From: an uncultured Prevotella sp.
GTDB lineage: Bacteria; Bacteroidota; Bacteroidia; Bacteroidales; Bacteroidaceae
Length of the DNA stretch: 64,000 nucleotides
Direction of reading: 5' to 3'
Assembly: GCA_947169685.1 (NCBI GenBank)
Contig: CAMVQS010000001.1
Span: 106,718-170,717, forward strand
Within the stretch, counting starts at the first letter, position 1. The number at the start of each line of letters is the position of its first letter. Position numbers and translations under genes: made by a program. Below are positions 1 through 8,824 of the stretch, piece by piece. A model generated the notes under the pieces. It was not told where the DNA came from, did no database searches, and was given only the letters and a program-made list of their open reading frames with translations.

Positions 1-51
1 GTTACAAACACTTTGCAAAAGTAGTACATTCCCCCCACATGACCAAACATT

Positions 52-117
52 TGTTACAAATAATTAAGTCTATGTTACACTTTTTTTTGCTTTTATACCT
101 TATTTATTATACTTTTG
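52..117 (+). promoter_or_regulatory. Promoter P1 with paired TGTTACAM operator
   Basis: Two direct repeats, TGTTACAA (52-59) and TGTTACAC (73-80), start 21 bp apart. A Bacteroidota -7 element TACTTTTG lies at 110-117, 37 bp after the start of the second repeat. A TTTG at 86-89 sits 20 nt before the -7 box, as a -33 element would. The same geometry recurs at five other promoters in the window. Direct repeats two helical turns apart fit an AraC-type or hybrid two-component activator (inference). Confidence 0.65.
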
Positions 118-123
118 CACTCG

Positions 124-203
124 TAATTTGTTTGTTTAGGTTAAATATAGTTAGTAGTTTTGGTATGAACAGGGGGCTGACGAGAGTCACCCCCCTTTTC
201 TTT
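124..203 (+). ncRNA. Candidate short RNA or terminated leader upstream of xusA
   Basis: Promoter P1 should start transcription near 124, and a strong intrinsic terminator ends at about 203, which predicts an RNA of roughly 80 nt. It lies more than 300 bp before the xusA start codon, and xusA has its own promoter. A 17-codon ORF (165-218) overlaps the terminator hairpin and could be a leader peptide, but nothing else supports it. Either a regulon-controlled small RNA or an attenuated long leader is possible. Confidence 0.4.
172..203 (+). terminator. Intrinsic terminator before xusA
   Basis: The arms GGGGGCTGAC (172-181) and GTCACCCCCC (186-195) pair with one mismatch around a GAGA tetraloop and are followed by TTTTCTTT. 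There is no coding gene between P1 and this terminator. Confidence 0.7.
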
Positions 204-395
204 CCCCAAGTTAAATGACAATTGTTAAGAAACCAAATCTTTAAAAAGCATCATGTAAATTTCTAATAATATAATATGGTAACTTAATACAAAAACAAGT
301 ATCTATTGTGGATACATACCAGATGGGCTGTAGTGGCGTTGGAGACAGCGTTACCGCATGGCGTAGCAGGGGAAAATCCATCAATAATTAAAGAT
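204..395. other. AT-rich intergenic stretch, no gene seen
   Basis: No ORF of convincing length or codon use is present. A more GC-rich patch at about 325-375 stands out from the AT-rich surroundings, but I see no recognisable element in it. Confidence 0.5.
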
Positions 396-461
396 TGTTA
401 CAAAATACAAAAACCGTGTTACAATCTAAAAAAGGTATAATAATATAATGTAGTACCTTTG
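396..461 (+). promoter_or_regulatory. Promoter P2 of the xus operon with paired TGTTACAA operator
   Basis: TGTTACAA occurs at 396-403 and again at 417-424, exactly 21 bp apart. The -7 element TACCTTTG is at 454-461, exactly 37 bp after the start of the second repeat, the same geometry as P1. No TTTG is found at the -33 position, which fits activator dependence. This is the likely main promoter for the genes from 513 to 15927. Confidence 0.7.
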
Positions 462-512
462 CACCCAGAATTTAAAATAACAAAATAAACTTATGAATCA
501 AAATCTGTTAAA

Positions 513-3500
513 ATGAAAAATCTAAAGCAGTTGATTAGACAGACCATTCCCGCGATTCTGATGCTCTTTGCATTCAGCACCATGCTGCATGCACAAGAGG
601 GTATCACCGTCAAAGGAACGGTTGTCGACTCTAGTGGAGAACCGTTAATCGGTGCCACGGTCGCTGTGAAGGGAAAACCTTCAGTGGTTACAGTTACAGA
701 CATTGACGGTAACTTCACTTTGGCGAAGGTCCCCTCACAGTCTTCTACGCTTGTCTTCTCCTACGTTGGTATGAGTTCCAAGGAGGTGAAGGTGGGCAAT
801 CAGCGTCACTTCAACATTACGCTGGCAGAAGACGCCATGATTGAAGAGGTCGTTGTTGTCGGTTACGGTCAGCAGAGGAAAGCCTCTGTTGTCGGTGCGA
901 TTACCCAGACCACGGGTGAGGTGCTTGAGCGTGCCGCAGGTATTGGTAGTGTAGGTGCAGCCCTCACGGGTAACCTGCCAGGTGTAGCAACTATCGCTTC
1001 TACCGGTCGCCCCGGTGAGGAAGATCCCCGAATCTATATTCGTGGTGCAGCAGCTTGGGGTGGTGTAGATTGCCAGCCGCTGATCCTCGTCGATGGTGTT
1101 AAGCGTGATATCCAGTCCGTTGATGTCACATCAGTAGCAACGATCTCGGTGTTAAAGGACGCTTCTGCTACTGCCGTTTACGGTGTGGAAGGTGCTAACG
1201 GTGTCGTACTGATTACCACCAAGCGTGGTCAGGAAGGTAAGGCAAGAATTGATGTAGGTTTCAACGCCACTTTGAAAGCTGTGTCCAAGCTTCCGCGTAA
1301 GTATGACTCTTATGATGGTTACATGTTGCGTAACGAGGCCATTGAGCACGAACTTGCCATTGGCGGTTCTGCTGCCTGGGAGTTCTATCGTCCGCAGACT
1401 TTCATCAATCTCTTCCGCAATCAGGATTATACCGTTAAGCCAAACTTCTCTGCTGACGGTACCTATCTTGGTGACTACAGTCAGGCAGAGCGCTATGCAA
1501 ACATTGATTGGCAGGATGAAATGTTCAAACAATTTGCTTTGTCTTATAATACGAACCTCAACATCTCTGGTGGTTCGCAGTTGGTAAAGTATTTCGTGGC
1601 ATTCGACTTCCAGAACGAAGGTGATATGACCAAGTTATGGGATAACCGCCAGGGTTATGAAGGTGGTTATACCTATAATCGTTTGAATGTACGTTCAAAT
1701 CTGGACTTCCAGATTACGAAGACCACACAGTTCAAGGTCAATCTGGCAGGTTCTAATGCACAGAAGAAATCTCCGCGTTTCTATTATAATAATGATGGTG
1801 AGTTCTTCCAGCAGCAGAAATGGGCCGGTGCATACGGCATGGCGCCCAACCTCTTCCCCGTCCAGTTCTCTGATGGTGCTTGGGGTTACTATCCTTTGAC
1901 ATCAAACATCGAAAACTCTCCACAGAGTGTGGCAACGTCAGGTTATGAACTGAATACGATTACACGTATCTTTACTGACTTTGCGCTCGAACAGAAGCTC
2001 GACTTCATTACAAAGGGTCTTGTTGCACGCGGAACCATCTCTTGGGATAACAACTTCACTGAGGGTTCACGTGGTATCAGCGACCAGCATGAAGTAAAGA
2101 GAGCATATATTCTTCCTGAGGATGGTCAGTTAATTCGTGCTAAGGACATTGACACCACAACAGGTTTCGACTTCTATGAGAGTCGTGACTGGAGAACAGA
2201 AGCTGGTAGCATCAGTTCTACAAGCCGTGCTACGGAAATGTCTCTTCAGCTCTACTGGGCTCGTCAGTTCGGTGACCACAACCTATCTTTGATGGGTAAC
2301 TGGAAGCGTCGTACCACGCAATACGGTTCAGACCTTGAGAACCGCCGTGAGGACTGGGTGTTCCGTACTACCTATGACTATAAGGGAAAGTATTTTGCAG
2401 AGTTCAACGGTGCCTACAACGGTTCGCAGAAATTCTCTCCAGACAACCGCTTCGTGTTCTTCTGCTCAGGAGCTATCGGTTGGATGATGTCAGAAGAGCC
2501 CTTCATGAAGAAGCTGAAGGACAAGGGAATTATTGACATGTTCAAGCTTCGTGCTTCTCTCGGTGAAATCGGTGATGATAATGCTGGTGAACGCTGGGCA
2601 TATCTGACACGCTGGGAAGTAACGAACAACGGTAATGGTTTTAGAATGGCTTTGGACGGTTCTAACAGTCCATTCGTTGGATATAAGGAAGCTGCTGTTG
2701 CTGTTCCTGACCTTCGTTGGGCAACCGTATCAAAAAAGAACATCGGTTTCGACTATGCATTCCTCCATGGTATGTTCGCAGGTAGCTTCGACTGGTTCCG
2801 TGATGATCGTTATGATATCTTTATTTCCGGTGGTGAGCGTTCCGTTCCTTCTTTCTATGGTGCTGCCAAGACCCCTGATATCAATAAGGGTAAGATGAAG
2901 AACTACGGTTTTGAGTTTGATATTCGCTTCAATAAGGTGCTGCATAATGGTATGCGTTTCTGGGCAAACGCTAACTATACATACGCGCATAATGAGATTA
3001 TCTTAAAGGATGACCCGGCGCTGATTCCAAGCTACCGCAAGAAGGAAGGTTATTCACAGGGTCAATACACCTCATTCATTGATAATGGCTTTATTGGCAC
3101 CTACGATGAGCTCTACAGCTCGCCAGAGCGTCAGAGCAACGACGCACAGGTGCTCATCGGTGACCATTACATTGTTGACTTCAATGGTGATGGTATCGTT
3201 GACGAGACAAACGATATTGCTCCTTATGGTTACACCGGTAACCCCGAGCACACCTATAATGCCACCATCGGCTGGGAGTGGAAAGGCTGGAGTATGTTCG
3301 CACAGTTCTATGGTGTAACAGGTGTTACACGTGATGTTGGCCTCTCCTCTTTTAATAATAAGTTATTGACTGTATATGATAACGGTCAGTGGTGGAATCC
3401 CATTGATAATTATGGTGCGGTAGTCGTACCACGCTTTACCACTCAGGTTTCCTATAACGACGGTACACAGTACCTCTTCGACGGTTCCTATTTCCGTCTG

Positions 3501-3707
3501 AAGAACGTGGAAGTCGCCTACACATGGACAAAGGGTTGGATCAAGAAGCTTGGCTTTACAAGCCTGAAGATTTACCTCAATGGTAACAATCTTTTGCTGA
3601 TTACTAAGATGCCTGACGACCGTGAGAGTAACTTCGGATATAGCGGTGGCGGCGGTGCTTACCCGACCGTAAGACGTTATAACTTTGGCATTAAGCTTAA
3701 CATTTAA
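513..3707 (+). CDS. xusA: SusC-like TonB-dependent outer-membrane transporter (XusA-type)
   Basis: Imports xylan-derived oligosaccharides through the outer membrane, powered by TonB, with the next gene product as its lid. The 1064-residue protein begins with a signal peptide ending near LHAQ. It continues with a carboxypeptidase-regulatory-like beta-sandwich (about residues 30-105), a TonB box region with EEVVVVGYG, a plug domain containing DASATAVYGVEGANGV, and a long beta-barrel. Length and order are standard for SusC. It is the first gene of a SusC-SusD-SusC-SusD-lipoprotein-GH10-like series, the xus core described in Prevotella bryantii and relatives, and this order is the reason for the gene name. 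It is transcribed from P2 with a short leader. Transporter class is certain; the exact xylan ligand is inferred from context. Confidence 0.9.
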   Translation: MKNLKQLIRQTIPAILMLFAFSTMLHAQEGITVKGTVVDSSGEPLIGATVAVKGKPSVVTVTDIDGNFTLAKVPSQSSTLVFSYVGMSSKEVKVGNQRHFNITLAEDAMIEEVVVVGYGQQRKASVVGAITQTTGEVLERAAGIGSVGAALTGNLPGVATIASTGRPGEEDPRIYIRGAAAWGGVDCQPLILVDGVKRDIQSVDVTSVATISVLKDASATAVYGVEGANGVVLITTKRGQEGKARIDVGFNATLKAVSKLPRKYDSYDGYMLRNEAIEHELAIGGSAAWEFYRPQTFINLFRNQDYTVKPNFSADGTYLGDYSQAERYANIDWQDEMFKQFALSYNTNLNISGGSQLVKYFVAFDFQNEGDMTKLWDNRQGYEGGYTYNRLNVRSNLDFQITKTTQFKVNLAGSNAQKKSPRFYYNNDGEFFQQQKWAGAYGMAPNLFPVQFSDGAWGYYPLTSNIENSPQSVATSGYELNTITRIFTDFALEQKLDFITKGLVARGTISWDNNFTEGSRGISDQHEVKRAYILPEDGQLIRAKDIDTTTGFDFYESRDWRTEAGSISSTSRATEMSLQLYWARQFGDHNLSLMGNWKRRTTQYGSDLENRREDWVFRTTYDYKGKYFAEFNGAYNGSQKFSPDNRFVFFCSGAIGWMMSEEPFMKKLKDKGIIDMFKLRASLGEIGDDNAGERWAYLTRWEVTNNGNGFRMALDGSNSPFVGYKEAAVAVPDLRWATVSKKNIGFDYAFLHGMFAGSFDWFRDDRYDIFISGGERSVPSFYGAAKTPDINKGKMKNYGFEFDIRFNKVLHNGMRFWANANYTYAHNEIILKDDPALIPSYRKKEGYSQGQYTSFIDNGFIGTYDELYSSPERQSNDAQVLIGDHYIVDFNGDGIVDETNDIAPYGYTGNPEHTYNATIGWEWKGWSMFAQFYGVTGVTRDVGLSSFNNKLLTVYDNGQWWNPIDNYGAVVVPRFTTQVSYNDGTQYLFDGSYFRLKNVEVAYTWTKGWIKKLGFTSLKIYLNGNNLLLITKMPDDRESNFGYSGGGGAYPTVRRYNFGIKLNI

Positions 3708-3720
3708 TTGTATATCTATT

Positions 3721-5781
3721 ATGAAATATATAAATAATATCAAATCCCTGTTGTGCGGTTCGCTGCTTTTGTTAGCTGGCGGTGCTTCCTTTACGTCCTG
3801 CACCGACTGGCTTGACAAGGACCCTGAGTCTATCGTGGCTGAGGATGAAGCATTCAAGAACTTCCGCAATTTCCAGGGATATATTGAGGAAATTTATGAT
3901 TGTATTCCCGATAAGCAGAAAGTCAACTACTGTACTTCCTGGAACTGGGGTGATGACGCGCTTCACAACCCCGAAGGTTATGCACACATGGACCATCAGG
4001 TCGATCTCGGTAACTATCGTAATATCTGGAAAAACAGTCAACAATGGCTGAACGGCTCTGGTGCTGACGGGTCTTGGGGAGCCAAGTATTCCCTTTGGAA
4101 GGGTGCTTGGTACTGCATCCGTAAGTGTAACAAGGGTATTGCGAATATCAAGTCACTCGTCGGAACGGATGAAGAGCGCAACCTGTTGCTCGGACAGATG
4201 TATTTCTTCCGTGCATGGTGGCATTTTGAGCTGATGTGCTACTTCGGTGGTCTGCCCTATGTTGACGAGGCTTTCCCTGCTGATGCCATCCCCGAGTTGC
4301 CCCGCCTTTCTTTCCAGGAATGTGCAGACCGCTGTGCAGAGGATTTCGAGAGAGCATACGACCTTCTTCCTTGGGATTGGGATGAGACGCTTGCCGGTAT
4401 GCAGACTTCAGGAAAGAACGACCTGCGTATCGATAAGTTCATGGCTCTTTGCTACCTTGGCAAGGTCTATCTCTGGGCAGGTTCTCCCCTCATGAAGGAG
4501 TTTGAGAAGACCAAGAATGGTGGTGTAGCCCAGCTGTTAGGTGCCAGTTCCAATGGTAAGACCTACGACTATGACATTGATTATTGTAAGAAGGCTGCTG
4601 AGACTTTCGGCAAGGCGCTCGACATGGTTGCCAAAGGATCTGTTAAGTACAAGCTTGTGGGCTTTAAGTATTCTGATATCTACAACCATACCATGGATGA
4701 GAAAGCCGATAACTGTTACTCAGACATTTTCTATACCATCAAGCAGAGTTGGAAGATGCCAGGTTCTACCGAGGCTATCTTCCGCGGTGCATGTCCGGGT
4801 GTAAACAGTGCTCCCTGGAACTGTGCCAAGCTCTTTGGTCCTAAGGTTGACGGCCTCGTGGAGCACGACAACATCATTCATCACCCCACAGCCAACCTCG
4901 TTGACCAGTACGGTATGGCTAACGGACAGCCCATCTATCTGGTTCGTAATGGCCAGTATGTGCTGAACGAGGCTTCCGGTTGGGATCCTGAGCATCCTTT
5001 CCAGAATCGTGACCCACGTTTCTATCACGACATCGTGTTCGACGGTTTCCACTATGTCATCAACAGAGAAGGTATGACTGAAGCTCAGAAGTCTCATAAC
5101 CTTGATTACTGTTCTCTTTACACAGGTGGTGCCATGCGTGAGATTGACCATGGTAGTGCCTCTGGCTATTTCATCCAGAAGCTGATTCCCCACCAGTGTA
5201 ACATAGGAGATAAGTGGTACGACTGGGATTACGCCATCCAGACCTATATCCCTTACATGCGTCTTGCTGATGTCTATCTGATGTATGCAGAGGCCCGGAC
5301 AGCCATTGCAACGAGCGTGGCCGATATCAAGGAAAGACCTACGTATTGCCCGACGCTGTCTGCTGTGGAGGCTATCAACGTGCTTCGCGACCGTGTCAAT
5401 ACCGACGATTATCCCATGGAGCATGTACAGCCCAACCTCATGGATACTAGGGAGCACTTTATGGATGAAGTACGCCGTGAGCGTACCGTGGAGCTTTCTT
5501 TTGAAGGTTTCCGCTGGTGTGACCTGCAGCGTTGGCTGCTCCTGACGGAGCCTCCTTATACGGTGAAATACTCTCATGAGTTCGAACGCCTGGAAAAGGA
5601 TGATTGGTACTATAATAGTAAGACTTTCGAGCCGCAGCACGATCCGAAGGATGCTAGGGTTGGTAATTTCCATAAGGCAGACATTATTACCCGTCGTTTG
5701 GAATCAAAACATTACTGGTTCCCGCTTCCTGACGCTGATACCTATCTTTATGAAGGATTCCCCCAGAATCCGGGTTGGTAA
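3721..5781 (+). CDS. xusB: SusD-like surface glycan-binding lipoprotein (XusB-type)
   Basis: Surface lipoprotein that captures oligosaccharides and closes over the XusA barrel. The ATG at 3721 gives a clean lipoprotein signal with the acylated Cys in SFTSC (about residue 27); an upstream in-frame ATG at 3685 lies inside xusA and would spoil the signal, so it was not used. The mature protein has the SusD pattern: N-terminal helical TPR-like repeats, with FFRAWWHFEL in the early part, and the C-terminal RagB/SusD segment with RRERTVELSFEGFRWCDL. It starts 13 bp after xusA and is clearly in the same operon. The 686-residue length is at the long end for SusD. Confidence 0.9.
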   Translation: MKYINNIKSLLCGSLLLLAGGASFTSCTDWLDKDPESIVAEDEAFKNFRNFQGYIEEIYDCIPDKQKVNYCTSWNWGDDALHNPEGYAHMDHQVDLGNYRNIWKNSQQWLNGSGADGSWGAKYSLWKGAWYCIRKCNKGIANIKSLVGTDEERNLLLGQMYFFRAWWHFELMCYFGGLPYVDEAFPADAIPELPRLSFQECADRCAEDFERAYDLLPWDWDETLAGMQTSGKNDLRIDKFMALCYLGKVYLWAGSPLMKEFEKTKNGGVAQLLGASSNGKTYDYDIDYCKKAAETFGKALDMVAKGSVKYKLVGFKYSDIYNHTMDEKADNCYSDIFYTIKQSWKMPGSTEAIFRGACPGVNSAPWNCAKLFGPKVDGLVEHDNIIHHPTANLVDQYGMANGQPIYLVRNGQYVLNEASGWDPEHPFQNRDPRFYHDIVFDGFHYVINREGMTEAQKSHNLDYCSLYTGGAMREIDHGSASGYFIQKLIPHQCNIGDKWYDWDYAIQTYIPYMRLADVYLMYAEARTAIATSVADIKERPTYCPTLSAVEAINVLRDRVNTDDYPMEHVQPNLMDTREHFMDEVRRERTVELSFEGFRWCDLQRWLLLTEPPYTVKYSHEFERLEKDDWYYNSKTFEPQHDPKDARVGNFHKADIITRRLESKHYWFPLPDADTYLYEGFPQNPGW

Positions 5782-5785
5782 TCGG

Positions 5786-5813
5786 TTAATTGATAATTGA
5801 TAATTGATAATTA
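5786..5813. repeat. Short AT direct repeat between xusB and xusC
   Basis: Three tandem copies of ATTGATA-type heptamers lie just before the xusC start codon. Similar ATTGAAA/ATTGATA runs precede xusD and xusE. They may keep the initiation region unstructured or be slippage-prone. Confidence 0.5.
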
Positions 5814-5817
5814 GATT

Positions 5818-8796
5818 ATGAAACATATAAAAAGAAACGTATTTCTCTTTGCCATGCTTGCAGCATCGCCACTGACAATCAGTGCACAGACCGCTGATGA
5901 TGCTGATTCTGCCGTGGTGAAAAAGAAAGTCCATGTTGCTTTCCGTGACAAGGATGCCGATCATCTTCTCGGAGGTGTTTCCTATGTTGATATGGAAGAG
6001 TTGCAGAAGAAGGATTATACCATGGGCAGTCTCGAAGACATGCTCGGACTTGTCAGTGGATGGAACGGCAACAACCTTTGGGGAATGGACAATGAACGTC
6101 TGGATAATAATGACAACAGCAATCTCCCGCTTGTTATCATTGATGGCGTAAAGCGTCCGTCCAACAACGTGCTACCCTCTGAGATTGAACAGATTACCTT
6201 CCTGAAGGGTGCACAGGCTGTTGTGCTCTATGGTGCCAAGGGTGCCAAGGGTGCCATCTTGATTACTACTAAGCGTGGCAAGATAGATGGTCTTCAGATT
6301 ACAGCCAACGCCAACACGGGCTGGCACTTCGCCAAGGAGTTTCCAGAGTATCTGGGCTCTGCAGAGTACATGACACTCTATAATGAAGCATGTCTTAATG
6401 ATCATCTTTCCACTGGAGCAAAGTATTCCCAGCAGGACATCTACAACCATGCTTCTGGCTTGAATCCTTATCGTTATCCCAACGTCAACTATTATTCAGA
6501 TGAGTATATCCGCAAGGCCTATAACCGTTCTGAAGCAACGTTGGAGATTCAGGGTGGTGGTACACGTGCTCACTTCTACACGAACATCAACTACTACCGC
6601 AGTGAAGACCTCCTGAACTTCGGTCCCGCAAAGGATAACTATACCGATCGTTTCAGTGTACGTGGTAACGTCGATCTCGTTGTCAACAAGGTCATCAAGG
6701 GCTTTGCCAATGCCAGTGCTACCTTCTACAATGAGAACAAGAACAAGGGTAACTTCTGGGGTGAGGCAGCTACCATGCGTCCTAACTTCCCAGAGAACGC
6801 AGCACCGCTGATTCCTATCGATATGGTCGATCCCAATGCTTCCAAGGCTCTTGCTATCCTTGGTAAGTCGCTCAACCTGCTCGATGGAAAGTATTTCCCC
6901 GGTGGTACGAAAGCCAATCAGACCAATGCCATTGCAGACTGCTACTTCGGTGGTAAGACAACAGGCGTTAGCCGTCAGTTCCAGTTCGATGCCGGCATCA
7001 TCTACGATATGAACAAGTTTGTGAATGGCTTGTCGTTCAAGACGTTGTTCTCCATCGACTATGCTGCCAGCTATAATCTTTCATACAACAACACGTATGC
7101 GGTATTTATCCCGACATGGAGTAACTACAACTCCGTAGATGCTATTGTGGCTCTTACTCAGCAGAACGATGAGTTGGTCACTGGTCACATGTCTCAGTCA
7201 GATAGTAAGTATCGTCAGACCATCAGTTGGAATGGTCATTTCGACTACGACCATACCTTTGCTGGTAAGCATCACGTAACAGGTATGTTGCTGGCCAATA
7301 TGTACACAACCACAGCCAGTGGTACATACCATCGCTATGCTAATGCCAACTTAGGTCTGCAGGCAGGTTATGACTATATGGGTCGTTACTTTGCAGAGAT
7401 GTCGTTGGCAGGTGTTCATTCTGCTCGTCTTGCAGAAGGTCATCGTGAGGCCATCTCGCCTTCTCTCACCATTGGTTGGAATATCGCCAAGGAGTCTTTC
7501 ATGCAGGGTAGCTTCGTTGACGACCTGCTGATCAGTGCATCCTACAGCAATCTGAACGAGGATATTGATGTATATATGACAAGAGATGGTAAAGAAGTTT
7601 ACTATTATCTGTATGATGCCCTATGGTCAACGGCCGGTAGCGGCTTTTCGTGGAACGAGGGTTCTACTTCTAACCTGACTTATTCTACAACGGGTAACAA
7701 CCCCGAGCTAGACTTCATCCATCGCAAGGAATTTTCGGTCAGCCTTCGTGGTTCATTCTTCAAGAAACTGATTAGTGCTGAGCTCACCTTCTTCAATACG
7801 GATATGGACGGCTATATCATCCAGAACCCGACCACGTTCCCCTCACATCTGGCAGGTGGTCTTTCTGGTAGTTCCTTCAAGCCGACCATCAACAACAATA
7901 TTCAGAACCGCAAGGGCCTTGACTTCAGCATCACTGCTCAGAAGCAGTTTGGTAAGGTTCACGCACAGCTTGGAGTTGTCGGTACCTATCTCAAGACAGA
8001 ATGGAAAAAGTTCGATGAAATCATAGATGAAAACGCACCCGAGAAATATACAGCAGGACGTGCTCTTGATGTTATTTGGGGTTACAAATGTCAGGGATTC
8101 TACACGGCAAACGACTTCGACTACAACTCAGAGACAGGTACATACAAGCTCAAGGAAGGTCTCCCGACTTCAAAGCTGAGTGGTAGCAGTAACCTTCAGC
8201 CTGGTGACCTGAAGTACGAGGACGTTAATGGCGACGGTTTCATCGATAAAAAAGACTTGGTTGACCTTGGCAGATCTGGTACCGTTACTTATCTGGACCC
8301 CAATGGTAATCCTTACACCAATGCTTTAGGTAGCATTGGTACTCCTTGGAACATTGGTGTGAACCTTACGCTCAAGTATAAAAACTGGACACTCTTCGTG
8401 CTGGGCAATGGTAACTTTGGTGGCAAGGGCATGATGAACGGCAGTTACTATTTCATGAGTGGTGACGCCAAGTACTCGGTCAATGCCCGTAACCGTTGGA
8501 CACCCGAGACTGCTACTACGGCTACACACCCGCGTCTGACCACATTGGCAACGGCTAACGGCGAGGCATCCACCTTCTGGCTTTACAGCACCGACCGTTT
8601 CAACCTTCGTAAGGTACAGCTGACCTACGACTTCCCGGAGGAATGGTTCGACGGAAAGATTGTCAAGGCGCTCTCAATTTATCTAAATGGAAACGACCTC
8701 CTCACCTTCTCGAAGCATCGTAAGATGATGGAGACCAGCGTAGGCTGGGCACCCCAGACTCGTTTCTATAATCTCGGTGTTAAGGTAACCCTCTAA
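5818..8796 (+). CDS. xusC: SusC-like transporter lacking the N-terminal beta-sandwich (XusC-type)
   Basis: Second outer-membrane TonB-dependent transporter of the xus operon, 992 residues. A signal peptide ends near ISAQ. Unlike the other three SusC proteins here, it has no carboxypeptidase-regulatory-like domain and no recognisable VVVVGYG TonB box. After a short acidic linker it enters a plug-like region (about residues 50-155, with LPLVIIDGVKRP and ILITTKRG). The barrel is of normal length and ends in the usual aromatic/beta-strand C-terminus. It pairs with the SusD at 8825. The second SusC of tandem xus pairs may divide labour with XusA for longer or differently decorated xylan chains, but this is inference. 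How it contacts TonB without an obvious box is not clear from sequence. Confidence 0.85.
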   Translation: MKHIKRNVFLFAMLAASPLTISAQTADDADSAVVKKKVHVAFRDKDADHLLGGVSYVDMEELQKKDYTMGSLEDMLGLVSGWNGNNLWGMDNERLDNNDNSNLPLVIIDGVKRPSNNVLPSEIEQITFLKGAQAVVLYGAKGAKGAILITTKRGKIDGLQITANANTGWHFAKEFPEYLGSAEYMTLYNEACLNDHLSTGAKYSQQDIYNHASGLNPYRYPNVNYYSDEYIRKAYNRSEATLEIQGGGTRAHFYTNINYYRSEDLLNFGPAKDNYTDRFSVRGNVDLVVNKVIKGFANASATFYNENKNKGNFWGEAATMRPNFPENAAPLIPIDMVDPNASKALAILGKSLNLLDGKYFPGGTKANQTNAIADCYFGGKTTGVSRQFQFDAGIIYDMNKFVNGLSFKTLFSIDYAASYNLSYNNTYAVFIPTWSNYNSVDAIVALTQQNDELVTGHMSQSDSKYRQTISWNGHFDYDHTFAGKHHVTGMLLANMYTTTASGTYHRYANANLGLQAGYDYMGRYFAEMSLAGVHSARLAEGHREAISPSLTIGWNIAKESFMQGSFVDDLLISASYSNLNEDIDVYMTRDGKEVYYYLYDALWSTAGSGFSWNEGSTSNLTYSTTGNNPELDFIHRKEFSVSLRGSFFKKLISAELTFFNTDMDGYIIQNPTTFPSHLAGGLSGSSFKPTINNNIQNRKGLDFSITAQKQFGKVHAQLGVVGTYLKTEWKKFDEIIDENAPEKYTAGRALDVIWGYKCQGFYTANDFDYNSETGTYKLKEGLPTSKLSGSSNLQPGDLKYEDVNGDGFIDKKDLVDLGRSGTVTYLDPNGNPYTNALGSIGTPWNIGVNLTLKYKNWTLFVLGNGNFGGKGMMNGSYYFMSGDAKYSVNARNRWTPETATTATHPRLTTLATANGEASTFWLYSTDRFNLRKVQLTYDFPEEWFDGKIVKALSIYLNGNDLLTFSKHRKMMETSVGWAPQTRFYNLGVKVTL

Positions 8797-8802
8797 TAGA
8801 AT

Positions 8803-8824
8803 TGACAATTGATAATTGAAAATT
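8803..8824. repeat. Short AT repeat before xusD
   Basis: Degenerate AATTGAYAATTG repeats directly abut the ATG at 8825. The same sequence type precedes xusC and xusE. Confidence 0.4.

Noticed and set aside
165..218. 17-residue leader peptide ORF before xusA
   Set aside because: It overlaps the terminator hairpin and has no codon pattern suggesting control; kept only as a remark under the short RNA.
3685..3720. Upstream ATG extending xusB into the end of xusA
   Set aside because: It would add 12 residues before the lipoprotein signal; the ATG at 3721 gives a normal signal and spacing.
4720..5673. 317-codon open frame on the minus strand opposite xusB
   Set aside because: It is antisense to a clear SusD gene with no supporting motif.
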